Source of the DNA: Lophius americanus
Taxonomy: Eukaryota > Chordata > Actinopteri > Lophiiformes > Lophiidae
NCBI GenBank assembly: GCA_037951165.1
Contig: JBBDHG010000097.1
Span: forward strand, 2,296,501 to 2,360,500
Length of the DNA: 64,000 bases
Direction of reading: 5' to 3'
The notes under the pieces were generated by a model, which searched no databases, was not told where the DNA came from, and saw only the letters and a program-made list of their open reading frames with translations. The position numbers were made by a program, and so were the translations under genes. Numbering within the stretch: the stretch's first letter is position 1; each line of letters starts with the position of its first letter. Below are positions 46,145-58,325 of the stretch, in pieces.

Positions 46145-46345
46145 GGCACACCTTCATCATTTATCCCATCATCGTGCTTCTTAAGTAAGATTCCCTCCGT
46201 TCATTTACTTCCTTCAAGCTGCTGGTGGGTTCACACAGCCGTCACCCCCCCACTCCCAGCAACGTGTCATCCGCCACCATCACCAGCCTATAGCTATAGT
46301 TCCCGCCTCCAAGTGGGCCTACAGCTGCTGCTGTTCCTGACAGAA
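46145..46345 (+). repeat. Possible copy of the repeat at 58.1 and 63.8 kb
   Basis: CACCATCACCAGCCTATAGC and CTCCAAGTGGGCCTACAGCT, then GCTGCTG, loosely follow the order of the repeat ending TCCAAGGTGGGATATACCTG at 63.96 kb. Similarity is weak. Confidence 0.3.
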
Positions 46346-46404
46346 TCCCTTCAGTCACGATCTCCATTTGGAGTCTGAGTGACAAAGACTCCCTGAATGA
46401 CTAA

Positions 46405-46700
46405 TTAAGGGCCGTCTGTAGTTCAGGAGGTAGGGCAGTCGTCCCTCAATCAGTAGGTCAGCTAGTCGATACCCGGACTGTCGTATCTGTCGACGTGTCA
46501 TAGGGTCTTTGAACAAGATCCCAAATTGGCTCCCTTTGAACAAGAGGGAGCCAATTTGCTCCCTCAGCATTCACAGGCAAAGACCACTGCTCCTCAAGGG
46601 ACGGCTCAAATGCAGAGAACTAATTTCACAGCGTTGTGATGTTTGTAACAAAAGTGATAATTTTCTTGCTCTTTGGGCTTTTCCCTTTAGGGTGCCAGTG
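46405..46700 (+). mobile_element. tRNA-derived SINE with internal foldback
   Basis: The plus strand opens GGGCCGTCTGTAGTTCAGGA with a GGTAGGGCAGTCGTCC A-box region and AGCTAGTCGATACCCG at the B-box position. The tail is CTCAAGGGACGGCTCAAATG, CAGAGAACTAATTTCACAGC. Within it, arms 46522-46535 and 46545-46558 are exact reverse complements around a 9-nt loop. Confidence 0.6.
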
Positions 46701-46739
46701 GATCATCTTCTTCCATCTTTACCTGTCCTCTGCATCTTC

Positions 46740-47090
46740 CTCTGTCACACTAATTAGCTGCATGTCCTTTCTCAAAACATCCAGGATTCTCCTCTTCTCC
46801 CTTTTCTCCTGCCTGGCACCTTCATCTCCAGCCTCCTTTTAGCAGTAGATCCACCATCCCTCTTTTTCTCATGTCCAAACCATCTCAGTATGTCCTCTCT
46901 CACTTCATCTCCAAGTCTCTTTGCTGTCCCCCATATGTGCGTGTTTCTAATCCTGTCCATCCTGGTCCATCCTAACATCTTAAACTCTGCCGGAACTCTG
47001 TTGTATGCTTTCTCTAAATACAAAAAGACTCGATTTGACTCCTTCTGGCCTTGTATATACTTCTTCATCCAAACTCTCAAGGCAAACACC
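46740..47090 (-). pseudogene. RTE-like LINE fragment with internal deletion
   Basis: The minus frame joins an RT motif (EKAYNRVPAEF, consensus DLEKAYDRVPRE) directly to a C-terminal block (MDRIRNTHIWGTAKRLGDEV, then REDILRWFGHEKKRDGGSTA). In the full element these are hundreds of residues apart. The fusion keeps a 105-codon open frame, but the enzyme core is absent. Confidence 0.7.
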
Positions 47091-47094
47091 CCAT

Positions 47095-47412
47095 CTGTAA
47101 ATGGTAAATGTACTTATACAGCGCTTTTCTAGTCTGCTCGACCACTCAAAGTGCTTTTACAACACGAGTCAGCATTAACCCATTCATACAGTGATGATAG
47201 AGGCTGCCATGAAAGCGCCACATGCTCATCAGCTGCAGTAACCATTCATGCCATCATTCAAACATCAATGGAACAGACATTGGGAGCTACTTAGGTTTCA
47301 GTATCTTAGTCAAGGACACTTTGACATGTAGACCGAAGTGACCGGGGATTGAACCGCCGGTCTTCAGGTAAGTGTACAACCGCTCTACCAACTGAGCCAC
47401 CGTCACCTGCAG
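47095..47412 (-). mobile_element. tRNA-derived SINE with L2-like tail, copy A
   Basis: On the minus strand: GACGGTGGCTCAGTTGGTAG (A box, 47380-47398) and GCGGTTCAATCCCC (B box, near 47344-47355). A body with CAAGGACACTTTGACATG-type blocks follows, and the tail AAAAGCGCTGTATAAGTACA, TTTACCATTTAC. About 315 bp, nearly full length. Confidence 0.8.
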
Positions 47413-47873
47413 TGTTCTTCCTTAGCATAAACGATAGAAATGAAAATAAAGAGTATTTATATATTTATTATTATTATCATCATCATCACAGATCATCTGT
47501 CGTAATAAACCTTCATCGTTACTTTATTCTCTGTCTCTCCTGACTGAACTGCGATCAGCAGTACATTCTGGAGTATGTGTAGTAAACTATCGCTCCTCAT
47601 CTAGCTTATACCCGAAAATTCTCACATACAACAAAGTCCACAAACCATGCAGCTGAAATTCTCTGCTTCTTCCTCTGTGTGCCTCTACTGTTAGAGAATA
47701 AAAAATGTATGAAAAATTTCCTCTGATGTTTTTATGCTTAACAGAACAATCACACAGTAATAGCACAGAAGAAAACATGTAAACAACCAGCGTTGTATGT
47801 TTTATCCTAGCCGACAGAGATACTGGACGAGAGATGGAGCTGACATACCCATGCTGGATTTCACACCACATTG

Positions 47874-47874
<1 letters not shown>

Positions 47875-47930
<56 letters not shown>

Positions 47931-47935
47931 CTCCT
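47875..47935. repeat. (CT)n microsatellite
   Basis: About 25 CT units with one TTTC interruption near 47917. Confidence 0.95.
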
Positions 47936-48599
47936 ATGACTTACACGAGTACATGCACTAATGCAGGCGTTGACTGGTACAAAGCCATGCAGTCGACATC
48001 AAACTCTGGAACACACACAAAGAGTAGATAAACAGAGGACCCTTTCTGAGTGAGTGCTGCATTGCATTATGGGTGTGGTCATGGATCTAAGGCCCGGAGA
48101 AGGAAATATGAAACCCTGTGAGAGGAGAGGATGATGGGTCCATTTATGTGTGCATGTGTGTGTGTGGGTGTGTGTGTCTCTAAGTAAAGGGAATAAATGG
48201 TTTTATGGTGCCTTCAAGTTTCTTATGGAAGACTGTCCGTGAAGCGATGAAGAACTAACTTATACTGATTTAAATTAAACATGCTTCATTGACATGCACT
48301 GAATCAGTCAGGATGTACAAAATGTAAAACATAACTGCACACACACGCTCACACACACACACACACACAAATTTACACACAGAGTTGGTTGCGGAGCAGC
48401 AGTAGCAGAGGGAACCAATTAGTGGTCTGACTTTGATGATGTCATGGCCAAGTCATGCACTATAGGCATGGCTTCCGTTTCAGAAGGAGACAGAGACACG
48501 CACACACACACTTGATGAGGTTATGTTTGTGACACACTTAAAGCTGCTGACTGAATTACAGGCCAATGGAGGTGTCAGATTAAAAATGATATTGGAGGC

Positions 48600-48601
<2 letters not shown>

Positions 48602-48645
<44 letters not shown>

Positions 48646-48705
48646 CATGTGTGTGTGTGTGTGTCTGCGCGTGTGTGTGTGCATGCGTGTGTGCGTGTGT
48701 GTTCA

Positions 48706-48736
<31 letters not shown>

Positions 48737-48761
48737 GTGCGTGTCTGCGCGTCTGTGTGTG

Positions 48762-48833
<72 letters not shown>
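48602..48833. repeat. Long (GT)n microsatellite
   Basis: About 230 bp of GT with scattered GC, CA and TC interruptions; the last 60 bp are nearly pure. Confidence 0.97.
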
Positions 48834-50293
48834 GGGGGGCTTTTTACTCTCTTTGTAGTGCTTTGAGGAAATGTGGCCGGATCTATGGATTGACAGTGGA
48901 AATTGAAACCATACCTGGAAGAAAGAGTCTGTCAACATTAAAATTTTTCTCATAACTTCACTTTTAATTTCCCTAAAACTAAAAAGGATAAACAGACAGA
49001 CTTGAACCATTATGCTGATTTTACTGCTGAAGCGGATCGTTGTCTTAAACACTGTTCCCTCAGGGATGGGCCAAATGCAGATAAATGATTATTATTATTA
49101 TTAGTGAATATGGTTCTTTCCGAGGACTGGACCAGAGCTAGGGTTTGGTACTGTACTGGGTTGAACACTGGGGAACCAGTTAATCGCAACGGGCACCATA
49201 TATGACATTATCTTGATCATCTTTATTAATTGGTGATATTCCGTATTCTGGTTATTATTCAAAAAAAAAAAAAAACACCTTGGATTCCTGGATGGGCTGA
49301 GGTTTAAAATAGATTGGACTCTGAATTTCACACACCGCACCTTTAATGACCATTTAATGTCCTGCTCACTATTTCTTATTGTCCCTTCACTGAACCTGTT
49401 TATTATATGACGCAGTGACAGCATGTATATATGCTAGCACTTATTAAACAGAATAATGCATTTTAGCAAAAATGTCTAGCAAGGGTCAAATCGTTTTTGC
49501 AAATACATGCTTGACCAAACGTTTATTTTAAAAATTAAATATTAAATTAACAAATGGCCAAAGTAAATAAAAATCTAAATAAATAAAGCATGCAAAGAAA
49601 TAACTTTGCTACTGTTGTTATCTCTTCACGAGGACAATAAAAGGTTAACTGTAAATTATGTTGTCACAACTGATTCATCCATCCACCTTAAGTTCTCAGT
49701 CTTTTCATCCCTTCAGCCAGATGTACTTAAACAAGATCATCCTGCAGACAGACTGATCAACACGTCATAAAAACCTGTCAGGACAATGTCAGAATGTGAG
49801 ACGACGGTCTTCGGTCCTCAGTCATACAAAGAGCCGTTACTGTTGCCTCCATACTGGATGAATCCACTACATATGACTTTCATGTTGGTGACATACTTTT
49901 TTTATGCATTCAAACTTTCCAGACCTTTAACTTCTCTGTAGAGCTTGGGTTAATTGGTGTCCATGATAAAAGTTGAGATGGAGTCAGACAGTCTCTTCAA
50001 CAACTCACTTCAGCCTGATCATCCCCCTCTTAGTCCGTCTGCCCCCAGGAACGAGATACAGCTCCATCAAAGGATAAGCGTCGAGGTTAATCAACATGTC
50101 CCATGATTCTGCGCAGTAGTGCTACTTATTTATTAATCTAGAAGTGCAATAATGCTTATTATGCAATATTGTGCAATATCTCTTTAATAGTTTTCTTGTA
50201 ATATACATACTACTGCTAACATATGCTGACAATGTTTGTGTGTATTTGTGTGCATGTGTGATCATGGAGGCAGTGGTGGGAGAATGATTGAAG

Positions 50294-50323
50294 CCCCCCC
50301 CCCCCCCCCCCCCCCCCCCCCCC
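50294..50323. repeat. Homopolymer C30 tract
   Basis: Thirty consecutive C bases between GAAG and ACCAACC. Confidence 0.97.
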
Positions 50324-51219
50324 ACCAACCACTAATCTCTTTCTGCATCTATTCACCCTTTTCTCTCTGCTTGAGATTCTTTTAATATGTGTGTGGGGTT
50401 TTTTGGCCTGCCAGTATGTATGTGTGCGGCTCAGATTAGTTAGCATGCGCATACGTTTACTGTTGTGCGCTGGTGTGCAGGTATATCCACTTGTACAGAG
50501 GAAAAACCTCATACTTGCAGCGTACTTCCTGTGGTTTTCCAAACTCACATCCTCATATATGACCTTTACACAGTAAATACTCAAAACTGAGCCGTTTTCC
50601 AGGTCCTGAACAATTTGGAGTTCCAAGTGTTTTCACAACTAGGCATTGATCCTTAGAACTGGTAATGAATTACTTATGATGACTGACTAGTGATAATCAG
50701 TCCTCGACAAATGCTCTGCTATCGGTATCTAGAGGATTTCTGCCTCTGAAAAAAGTCTAAATTTCTATAATATTATGGTAAGGCCTTAGAAGGTCTTAAC
50801 TCCACTCGTAATAGCAAGATAGCTTCCATAACATTATGATACAACGGGAGCTAATTAGCTAACATTTAATCTGTGCTTTGAGCTGTATGTTCTGAAGTAA
50901 TGCTAACTAGCAACAGTTAGCATTAGCAACATAAGAGGTTTTATTGAACTAGTTGTAGTTCTATTCATTTGCATCCAGAGGCATAATGGGACATGCTCAA
51001 TGGTAGTTGATAATGACAAAGCAGATCCAGGAACAGGAAGACTCACTTCCTTTATCTGTTTCACGTGGGTTTCAGTGCCACCCTGTCCTTTGGAAGGTCC
51101 TGATTCCTCTCAGCTTCTTCTCCACCAGCATGCCTCCTTCTCAGCACCACACTCCCAAAATAATTGAAGAATTTTGACATGTCTATTCATGCATTACATT
51201 TGCTACAAAGTCAAAAACA

Positions 51220-51890
51220 ATGTCGTCCCCGATAGCCACGGTGTATCCCCGAAAAAACCCAATCAACTGTACCCTAATGGGTCACCCTGTTTGAGCTCTT
51301 CACAATAAATGAGAAGTTCTGTCCGAAAAAAGTGATTAGAAGAGCTCCCCCTAGTGTTAAGGTTAGCCGGTTATGTACGTAAAAGGTTTTTTCGTAAGTA
51401 AGCTTCCCTGAGTGGGTAAAATCTGAACTACTAGAGTAATTTAGGTTATTTATAAAGACAGATCGCCTCGAGTTGATTCATATTCACCAAATTTGGACTA
51501 AATCAGAACAAGGATGAGAAAGTTGTGTTTCAAAAAACGGGATTTTAGGAAAGAAGCCAGCCCCCAGTCAGTAAAATCCAAACTAATTTAAACACAATGT
51601 ATACAAGATAGATCTTCTCGAGGTGATTCATATGCGACATGTTTTGACTTAATCTTACCAGTAGTTAAGAAGCTATGGGACAAATACCTTTTTAAGATAA
51701 AGCTCCACCTAATGTCAGAAACACACTTCTGACGTTTCCCAAAAAATTAAAAGGATCAATGAAATAGTTTTCGATTAATCTGGATAACACAAAGGATCTG
51801 TGGTGGATGAGACGAACTTTATATCCCAAACTTTTTAGAGATATAACGACGCGATTGATGAAAGTAACTTGAATTTGCTTCACTCACTAC
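51220..51890 (+). repeat. Dispersed element with head module and tandem ~150-bp monomers
   Basis: It starts GTCGTCCCCGATAGCCACGG, TGTATCCCCGAAAAAACCC, then GAAGAGCTCCCCCTAGTGTT. Two diverged monomers follow at about 51410-51560 and 51560-51715: GAGTGGGTAAAATCTGAACT...CCTCGAGTTGATTCATATTC and CAGTCAGTAAAATCCAAACT...TCTCGAGGTGATTCATATGC. A third partial block runs to about 51880. No coding capacity was seen. Confidence 0.6.
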
Positions 51891-52685
51891 TTGCGCCATT
51901 GCATTGACCTTGAAAAGTAGTCGCAATAAAACGTTTTCAACTTGAGGCAAATGATGGAAGTTATGTGTTCAATGTTAATTTGTGTCAGTCATGACTTCTC
52001 AGCTTAACTTTGCAGCTCTGCATGGACTCTTTACATAAATGGGCTTATTACGCCCACCTTTCATATTGCTCGGACTCATTTTGGACTTAGTTACTCAGTA
52101 TGTAAACGTGCCACTCTCAAAATTGGTGTGAATTCACCATTAATACACGAGACGTGATAGTCCACGGACATAAAGGTGGCATGAATCTTACTTTGTGACT
52201 TGGGTACTTCTATTGTAATGCGTAAAATGAAAACTCATCTACCATCACAAAGCAGTTCCCAACTAGAATTAATCCAAGCTCTAGAGAGCCAGCGAATCCC
52301 ACATGAGTGAGAAACTTGATGAGGAAAAAAAAAAAAAGAAGCCTGCTAGTCTAATATAGGGAATTGCAGCATCTGTTTTAGTGGCGGCGGTTATAGATTT
52401 AAATTTAAACAAAGTGCTGACGCTGCAATTCATGGTCGAAGGCTGGGTTAAGGATCCCTAGACTGTTAGATGCTAAAATCACCGTCGTCCACAGCTGGCT
52501 CCCATTAGCCTGAAACAACACACACACTCACTATGTATTCAGTCGCCAAGTTTAACCTGGCTGTGCTACCCTCTGGGTTTGGCGCTGTCTGTTTTTGGAA
52601 GGCAGGGTAGAAAGACAGAGAGAAATGGAGGAGTGAGGAGCAGAGGATGTAGCGAGGATGGGGGCGAGTGAAGGAGGGCAGGTTT

Positions 52686-52700
52686 GGGGGGGGGGGGGGG
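52686..52700. repeat. Homopolymer G15 tract
   Basis: Fifteen consecutive G bases following GGTTT. Confidence 0.95.
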
Positions 52701-53184
52701 TTGTATATGCATAACTTACAGGAGGAAGGGAGGAGTGCTGTGGATGTTCACATAAAGAAACGTAATCAGCCTGGTTTGGAGTTCATGAGCAACTGCCTCC
52801 TAGATTCAACTGTTTTCTTAATTGCTAGCTTTTCAATGTTTTTTGACTTTTAAATAGTTTTTTTTCTATCTTTAAATATTTGTTTGATTTAATTAGATTT
52901 TGTTGTGTTGTAGCGGAATGACAATATAGTATTGTAGGTCTGATACCTTACTGTTTTACTTTACTCTTTCAGTAGTCCACCCTGAATGACACCAGCAAAT
53001 GTAATCTTTTTCCCCTCTTGTTATTAAAATTGACCTGTGAGTAGGTTTTTTTGGAAATAAAAGAGTAGATTCACTTGAATAAAAAAAACATTTTTTTTAA
53101 TTTATCTGGCATTATAACAATCTCAGCAAACCCGCAGTGGTCTAGGCCGCGGCAAGTCAGATGTTTTGGCGGCAAAACTGAGTG

Positions 53185-53242
53185 AAACACAATATTAACC
53201 AGGTGGTTATAATGTTATGGATGATTGGTTGTTCCATCTGGA
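53185..53242 (-). repeat. Inverted tip of the CAGCCATAACATTA repeat family
   Basis: CACAATATTAACCAGGTGGT and TATAATGTTATGGATGATTG are the complement of the start of the element at 25608. The remainder of the element was not identified. Confidence 0.5.
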
Positions 53243-53595
53243 AGCGTTTTGAAGTAAAATTGGTTGTTCAACGTTCAAAGTGTTATTGTTTCCAGAGCTC
53301 TCGTGTCTCAATGGGGACATTTTTGTCATTTCACTATTGATATATCTGTTCATTTCAGCCGTGATAATTTAATTGCCATCAATTTTGGTATTTAATGGGA
53401 AACTTTCATAGACTGTCATCAAATCCTAAAACAATAATTCATTGTGTAAACAAAATTGTTCCTCACAGCATGTTATGAACAAAAATGTCCTCATTGGAAC
53501 TGTAACTTTGAGAGGGGAAAAAAATAATGCTCTCCATGTTGTTAGACTTTCCTTCTGGAATCTTGCCTTCAAACAGTTGTTTTTATTTTTCTGAC

Positions 53596-53800
<205 letters not shown>

Positions 53801-54270
53801 GGTCCCAAACTGAGTTAATTACAAAAAAGAATCTAACTAGCCTTAAGTACATGTAAAATGTCTTTCTAGTTTTTTGGTGTGTGTTTTTGCTATTTTAAAA
53901 CAGGAATATCATGTTCACAAAGTGGAAATTAAAGGTTTCAAATGCCTAAACTAAATTAAAATTGGATTAAGATCAGGACTGATGAAAGTGGAAGTTTATT
54001 TCATTGTAACATAATTTATGGCCGTTCAAAGAAGATGAGGGTAAAGCTTGAAGAAGTGAAACACGAGGGTTAATCACTTGCGTTAGTGCTGTTTTGCTAT
54101 GAGTGTTTCAGGTTAAGATGTGTGTGTGTGCACGCGTGTGTGTGCGTGTATGTGTGTGTGTCTGGTTAAGCTGTGACAGTAATTAAGAGAAGTTGCAGCG
54201 TACACAAGATCTCTGCCTCGGCCTGACAGTTTTATTCTATAGGGAGGTCCTGCAGGAATCCGAGGGTGGG

Positions 54271-54271
<1 letters not shown>

Positions 54272-54334
<63 letters not shown>

Positions 54335-54351
54335 GTGTGTGTTTGTGTGTG
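54272..54351. repeat. (GT)n microsatellite
   Basis: About 38 GT units with one GC and one TT interruption. Confidence 0.97.
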
Positions 54352-54856
54352 GTGCTCGTTTTTTTTTGCATTTGCATTTGCGGGAAATGAAAGGCAGAAT
54401 GTCAGAGGAGCAACACAGCAGAAAATGTACACACGGTACACAATTAAAGGCTCGTCTTGGAAGTTTTCAGACAATATCTCTTTTGACTGTACTCTGCTCT
54501 CAGGAAACCACAGTCTGCACCGACCGGCCTGCTGGTTCTCACACAAATGGAAGCTAAATGAATCCGACTGAAGACTGAAACCCTCTGTTCTTTTGTGTAG
54601 AGTTGGAGCTGCATGAAAAGAGGATTTCATTGATCTTGTTGTGAGTCATTATGCTTGTACATCTTATTTCTTAAAGGATAAAAACAGCACAGTCAGCAGG
54701 TTTATCTGGCTCTCAGACGCGTGTCTATTTGTGCGTGTGTTTGACATATAAATACAGTTATATTTATTTGCATATTTCAAGGCAATCTGTTACCTGGATG
54801 TAGACCTTTTTTTAATTGGAATAAATAGGCATGGAGTTGGAGAATGCAGCGTATTT

Positions 54857-55430
54857 GTGAAAAACTTCAAAGTTCTTCAAAGACTGCAGTATGTTCAAAA
54901 CAGTGCTGCAAGGATCCTGATGAGAGTGCGTAAACACGAACACGTCACCCCCGTTCTTCATTCCCTTCATTGGCTTCCCATCTCCACCAGGATTGATTAT
55001 AAGATCTCTCTCCTCACTCACCAGTGTATCCATGGTAACGCACCCCCCTACCTAAAAGAACTACTCACCCCACTGACCTCGACACGATCCCTTCGTTCTA
55101 CCCAGTCATACCGCCTCCTCCTTCCCCGGACTAAGCTCAGCACCATGGGTGATCGGGCCTTCTGTTCTGCTGCCCCTCGTCTGTGGAATGCCCTCCCTGA
55201 CCATCTCAGGGCTCCACAGATGACTGACACATTTAAAAAAGGACTTAAAACTTTCCTTTTTAGCAGAACCTATAACTGTAATTAACATTAATGCTTTTGG
55301 TCATGTTTTTATATAGTTATTATTTAATTTTTTATTGATGCTTTTATCTGCTTTTGCTTTGTAGCACTTTGAGATTTGATCCAAATGTAAATTGCATTAT
55401 AAATTAAATGACTTATTATTATTATTATTA
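54857..55430 (+). mobile_element. 5'-truncated LINE with intact C-terminus and 3' tail
   Basis: The plus frame reads LQRLQYVQNSAARILMRVRK, VTPVLHSLHWLPISTRIDYK, TMGDRAFCSAAPRLWNALPD, then TFKKGLKTFLFSRTYNCN and stop at 55283-55285. This is the C-terminal region of an L2/Rex-like ORF2 downstream of the RT. The tail TGTAGCACTTTGAGATTTGA, AATTGCATTATAAATTAAAT ends in (ATT)n at 55411-55430. The copy is open for 142 codons but has no RT and no start region, so it is a dead insertion in cbfb intron 3. It is the same family as 19730-20190. Confidence 0.85.
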
Positions 55431-55544
55431 ACTTGTTTCTAATCACAGCCTCAAATTTACTGTGTTTGTTCAAAATAGTGCCAAGTGATCCAGTGTCATT
55501 CCAGTGCTGAGAGTGTCACCTTCTTGTGATCTTTCTACAAATGA

Positions 55545-55860
55545 CTAGGTAGGTAAGTAGGTAGGTAGGTAAGTAGGTAGGTAGGTAAGTAGGTAGGTAA
55601 GTAGGTAGGTAGGTAAGTAGGTAGGTAGGTAAGTAGGTAGGTAGGTAGGTAGGTAAGTAGGTAGGTAGGTAAGTAGGTAGGTAGGTAGGTAAGTAGGTAG
55701 GTAGGTAGGTAGGTAAGTAGGTAGGTAGGTAAGTAGGTAGGTAAGTAGGTAGGTAAGTAGGTAGGTAGGTAAGTAGGTAGGTAAGTAGGTAGATAGGTGA
55801 GTAGGTAGCTAGAAGGTACGTCGGTAGGTAGGTGGGTAGCTAGTTAACTAGGTAGGAAAG
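55545..55860. repeat. GTAG/GTAA tetranucleotide array with ~15 GGTAAGT motifs
   Basis: A higher-order array of GTAGGTAGGTAA units of 8, 12 or 20 bp runs from 55545 to about 55790. It decays through GTAGGTGAGT, AGGTAGCTAG and similar to 55930. Confidence 0.95.
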
Positions 55861-58119
55861 TATGTAAGTATGTAAGCAGTAAGGTACATAAATAGGCTGG
55901 TAGGTTGTTCGTCAGGTATCAAGGTAGGAAGGCAGACATTGCTCGCGAAGCAAAATAATCGAAGAAAGTTTAAGTAAAAGCAACAACTATCCAGAAAAGA
56001 ATATGTTCCGCTGTCACAGAGCTGATGAAGAAGGTACTGGAAGCAAGATCAGGACCATCACACAATGGATCGAGCAAGAATAAACAACCATTATCCCCTC
56101 ATGATGCCGCAGAACGCTTACATTTTACCTAAGGTTTTTAAAACCTGTTCACCTCGTACAACAAAGTGGGGGTTAGAAAAACTCCGGCTGGGTATGATTT
56201 TTGACATCAAAGGTAAAATGGGCGTCACACTGCCGTTGTTTAGTTGTAAACAAACAGCGGTAGCACAGAGAAGGCTCCGACGTGTCTGTGGAACAGCTTT
56301 ACATTGACGACTCCAGGCCTCATTAAAAGTTCATACATCTGTGAGCTCCGATGAGGTTATCGCCTTACTGACCGCCACAAAGTCTGTCAGTGCCATACAC
56401 ATGCATATCCTCTCAACGTCCATCTACACAAGCATGCACACGCACAACATACTCCTCTTAACCATCAGGGCACTTTGTTGAATAATTAAAACTGTAAGAT
56501 TAGTCCATCAGCCTTGGGGCATGGAGGTCCATCAATTCCCCAGAATGCATTTTTAATAAGCTGCCAACCGGCGTCTATTTCAGCTAGCCAGTGTCCATGG
56601 AGGACGGTCTGACACGAACACACAAAGTCCAGGCTTCGAGCCAGGGGAGACAATTAACACAAACAAACGCAGCAGTAGCAGCATGGTGAATATCACCGTG
56701 ACAACAGCAGCACAACTTCTGAGCTCCTTAATGCCGGGCTTACTCTAAAAGAATCTTAAAAACTCAAGATTTCAAAATCTGTTTTGAAAGTCAGTTTTGC
56801 ACAATAAAAGCAGCCGAGAATCGTGGGAGTTGTTGACTTCATTGTGAGCCAGCTGGTTTTACTGATGAAAGAATTATCCGAATTAGCTCACTGTGGTGAC
56901 TGATTGTATTGTTATATTTTTTTGGAGTGTTTCGATACATATTGCGATATATTGCATAATTCCTTTTTTCTGACTTTAGATGCACAGAAAATGTAGAATT
57001 TGAAATTAGTTTTTATGCTTTATGATGGACAAAATAACAAAAGTAGCTTTTAATTTAATGAAAACTAAAAACACACATGAAATTACTGTTTATTGTAAAT
57101 ATAATTGCTTGCAATCATTTTCTTCTATACTTGAACGTTTTAAATCAACTCAGTAGAAGTTAACCCTTGACCTCAGTCTGACAGAAGAGACAACATGGGA
57201 GATCTCCTACTACTGTCAGCAGAACCAGTAAACACACTTATTTAGATGCGTTTTTCTAACATGTTTAGGGTCTTATTTTTAATTACTTTCACCGTTTTGC
57301 CCATTTGAGACTTTTCATACCTTCTATTTTGGTACGTTGATATTATTAGGTTTACATTATTACAAAATCCGATCTCCAAAGCCAGCATAAGTCTGAAAAG
57401 CCTTAATTATTATCTTTCTCACCTTTTCATCAGGTTCTACATCTGTGGCAAAATGATTTAGTAGTTTCTAAAGTATCCTGTCAGCATCACTATGTTTGAC
57501 CTTTGACGCCCTTTACTCTCAAATTTTTGATGACTGAAAACATCTTTCGGGCGACTTAAAACAGCCGGCAAATGACGTCTATAAACTTTGTTATCCGCCA
57601 AGTTCTATTTTCTGTGCCATCCTTAATTAAATTATTTAAACTAAAGCATTAACAAACAATCGGCAAAGCCCGGTTAAAAAAAAATAGTAGTAGTAGAAAT
57701 GTTAGTATTAAATATTATTATTCTGTGTGGCTGAAGTTCACTTTTAAATAGAAATTTGCCACATTGCCATGGTTACACACCACTGTTGACGTTTTCTTGC
57801 AGTTTTGAAGAATAGTTTTGGAAATGAAAGCTAAAAGCCAAAATCCACTGTTTCTGATGAAGCTGCACATTTTGATGTATAATTAGCCTACAGTTAAAGC
57901 TGTGCACTAAGGCATACGGCGCAATGTTGGACTACTTCCTTTCTAAGCAGGTGTTAGTCTCAATTACTGGCTTCATGGTCTGAGGAACTGGTTGATTACA
58001 GCTGTTCTCACTAGCCAGCCATATCTATGCAAAATCCCATTAACAGACCTTCATCGTTAACCAATCCTCTTGTTTGTGTCTTTTTAGACATCATTCTCTC
58101 CATTCATCTAGTTCTTTGA

Positions 58120-58325
58120 TGCTGCTGTTACGCACACCATCTATCTCCCCGGTAACAACCAGTCATCACAAATCCATCAACTTCAGCATTCATCAGTCTC
58201 AGCAGAGTCATCAGCAACCACCACCACAAGTATCCAGACTCCATGGGGGGGGGGGGATTTACCTGCTGCTGCTTATCTGCTCAGGACTGATAAGCTGCAA
58301 TCACAACCTCCCTGTGAGTCTGTGA
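58120..58325 (+). repeat. Dispersed repeat, copy A (paralogue of 63780-64000)
   Basis: TCAGCAGAGTCATCAGCAAC, CACCACAAGTATCCAGACTC, then G12 and ATTTACCTGCTGCTGCT parallel AGGAGAGTCATCAGTCACCA, CACCACCAGTATCCAGAATC and GATATACCTGCTGCTGCT at 63.92 kb. Here the GGTGGG block has become a G12 run at 58245-58256. Confidence 0.55.

Noticed and set aside
45878..46378. 166-codon plus-strand frame
   Set aside because: Its second half overlaps a dispersed-repeat-like segment (46145-46345) and its composition is proline/serine low complexity; there is no gene-like signal.
48645..49052. Long H/T-rich and V/C-rich frames across the GT repeat
   Set aside because: They are translations of a dinucleotide repeat, present in several frames at once. 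The same holds for the frames at 36270-36566, 40020-40472 and 54232-54630.
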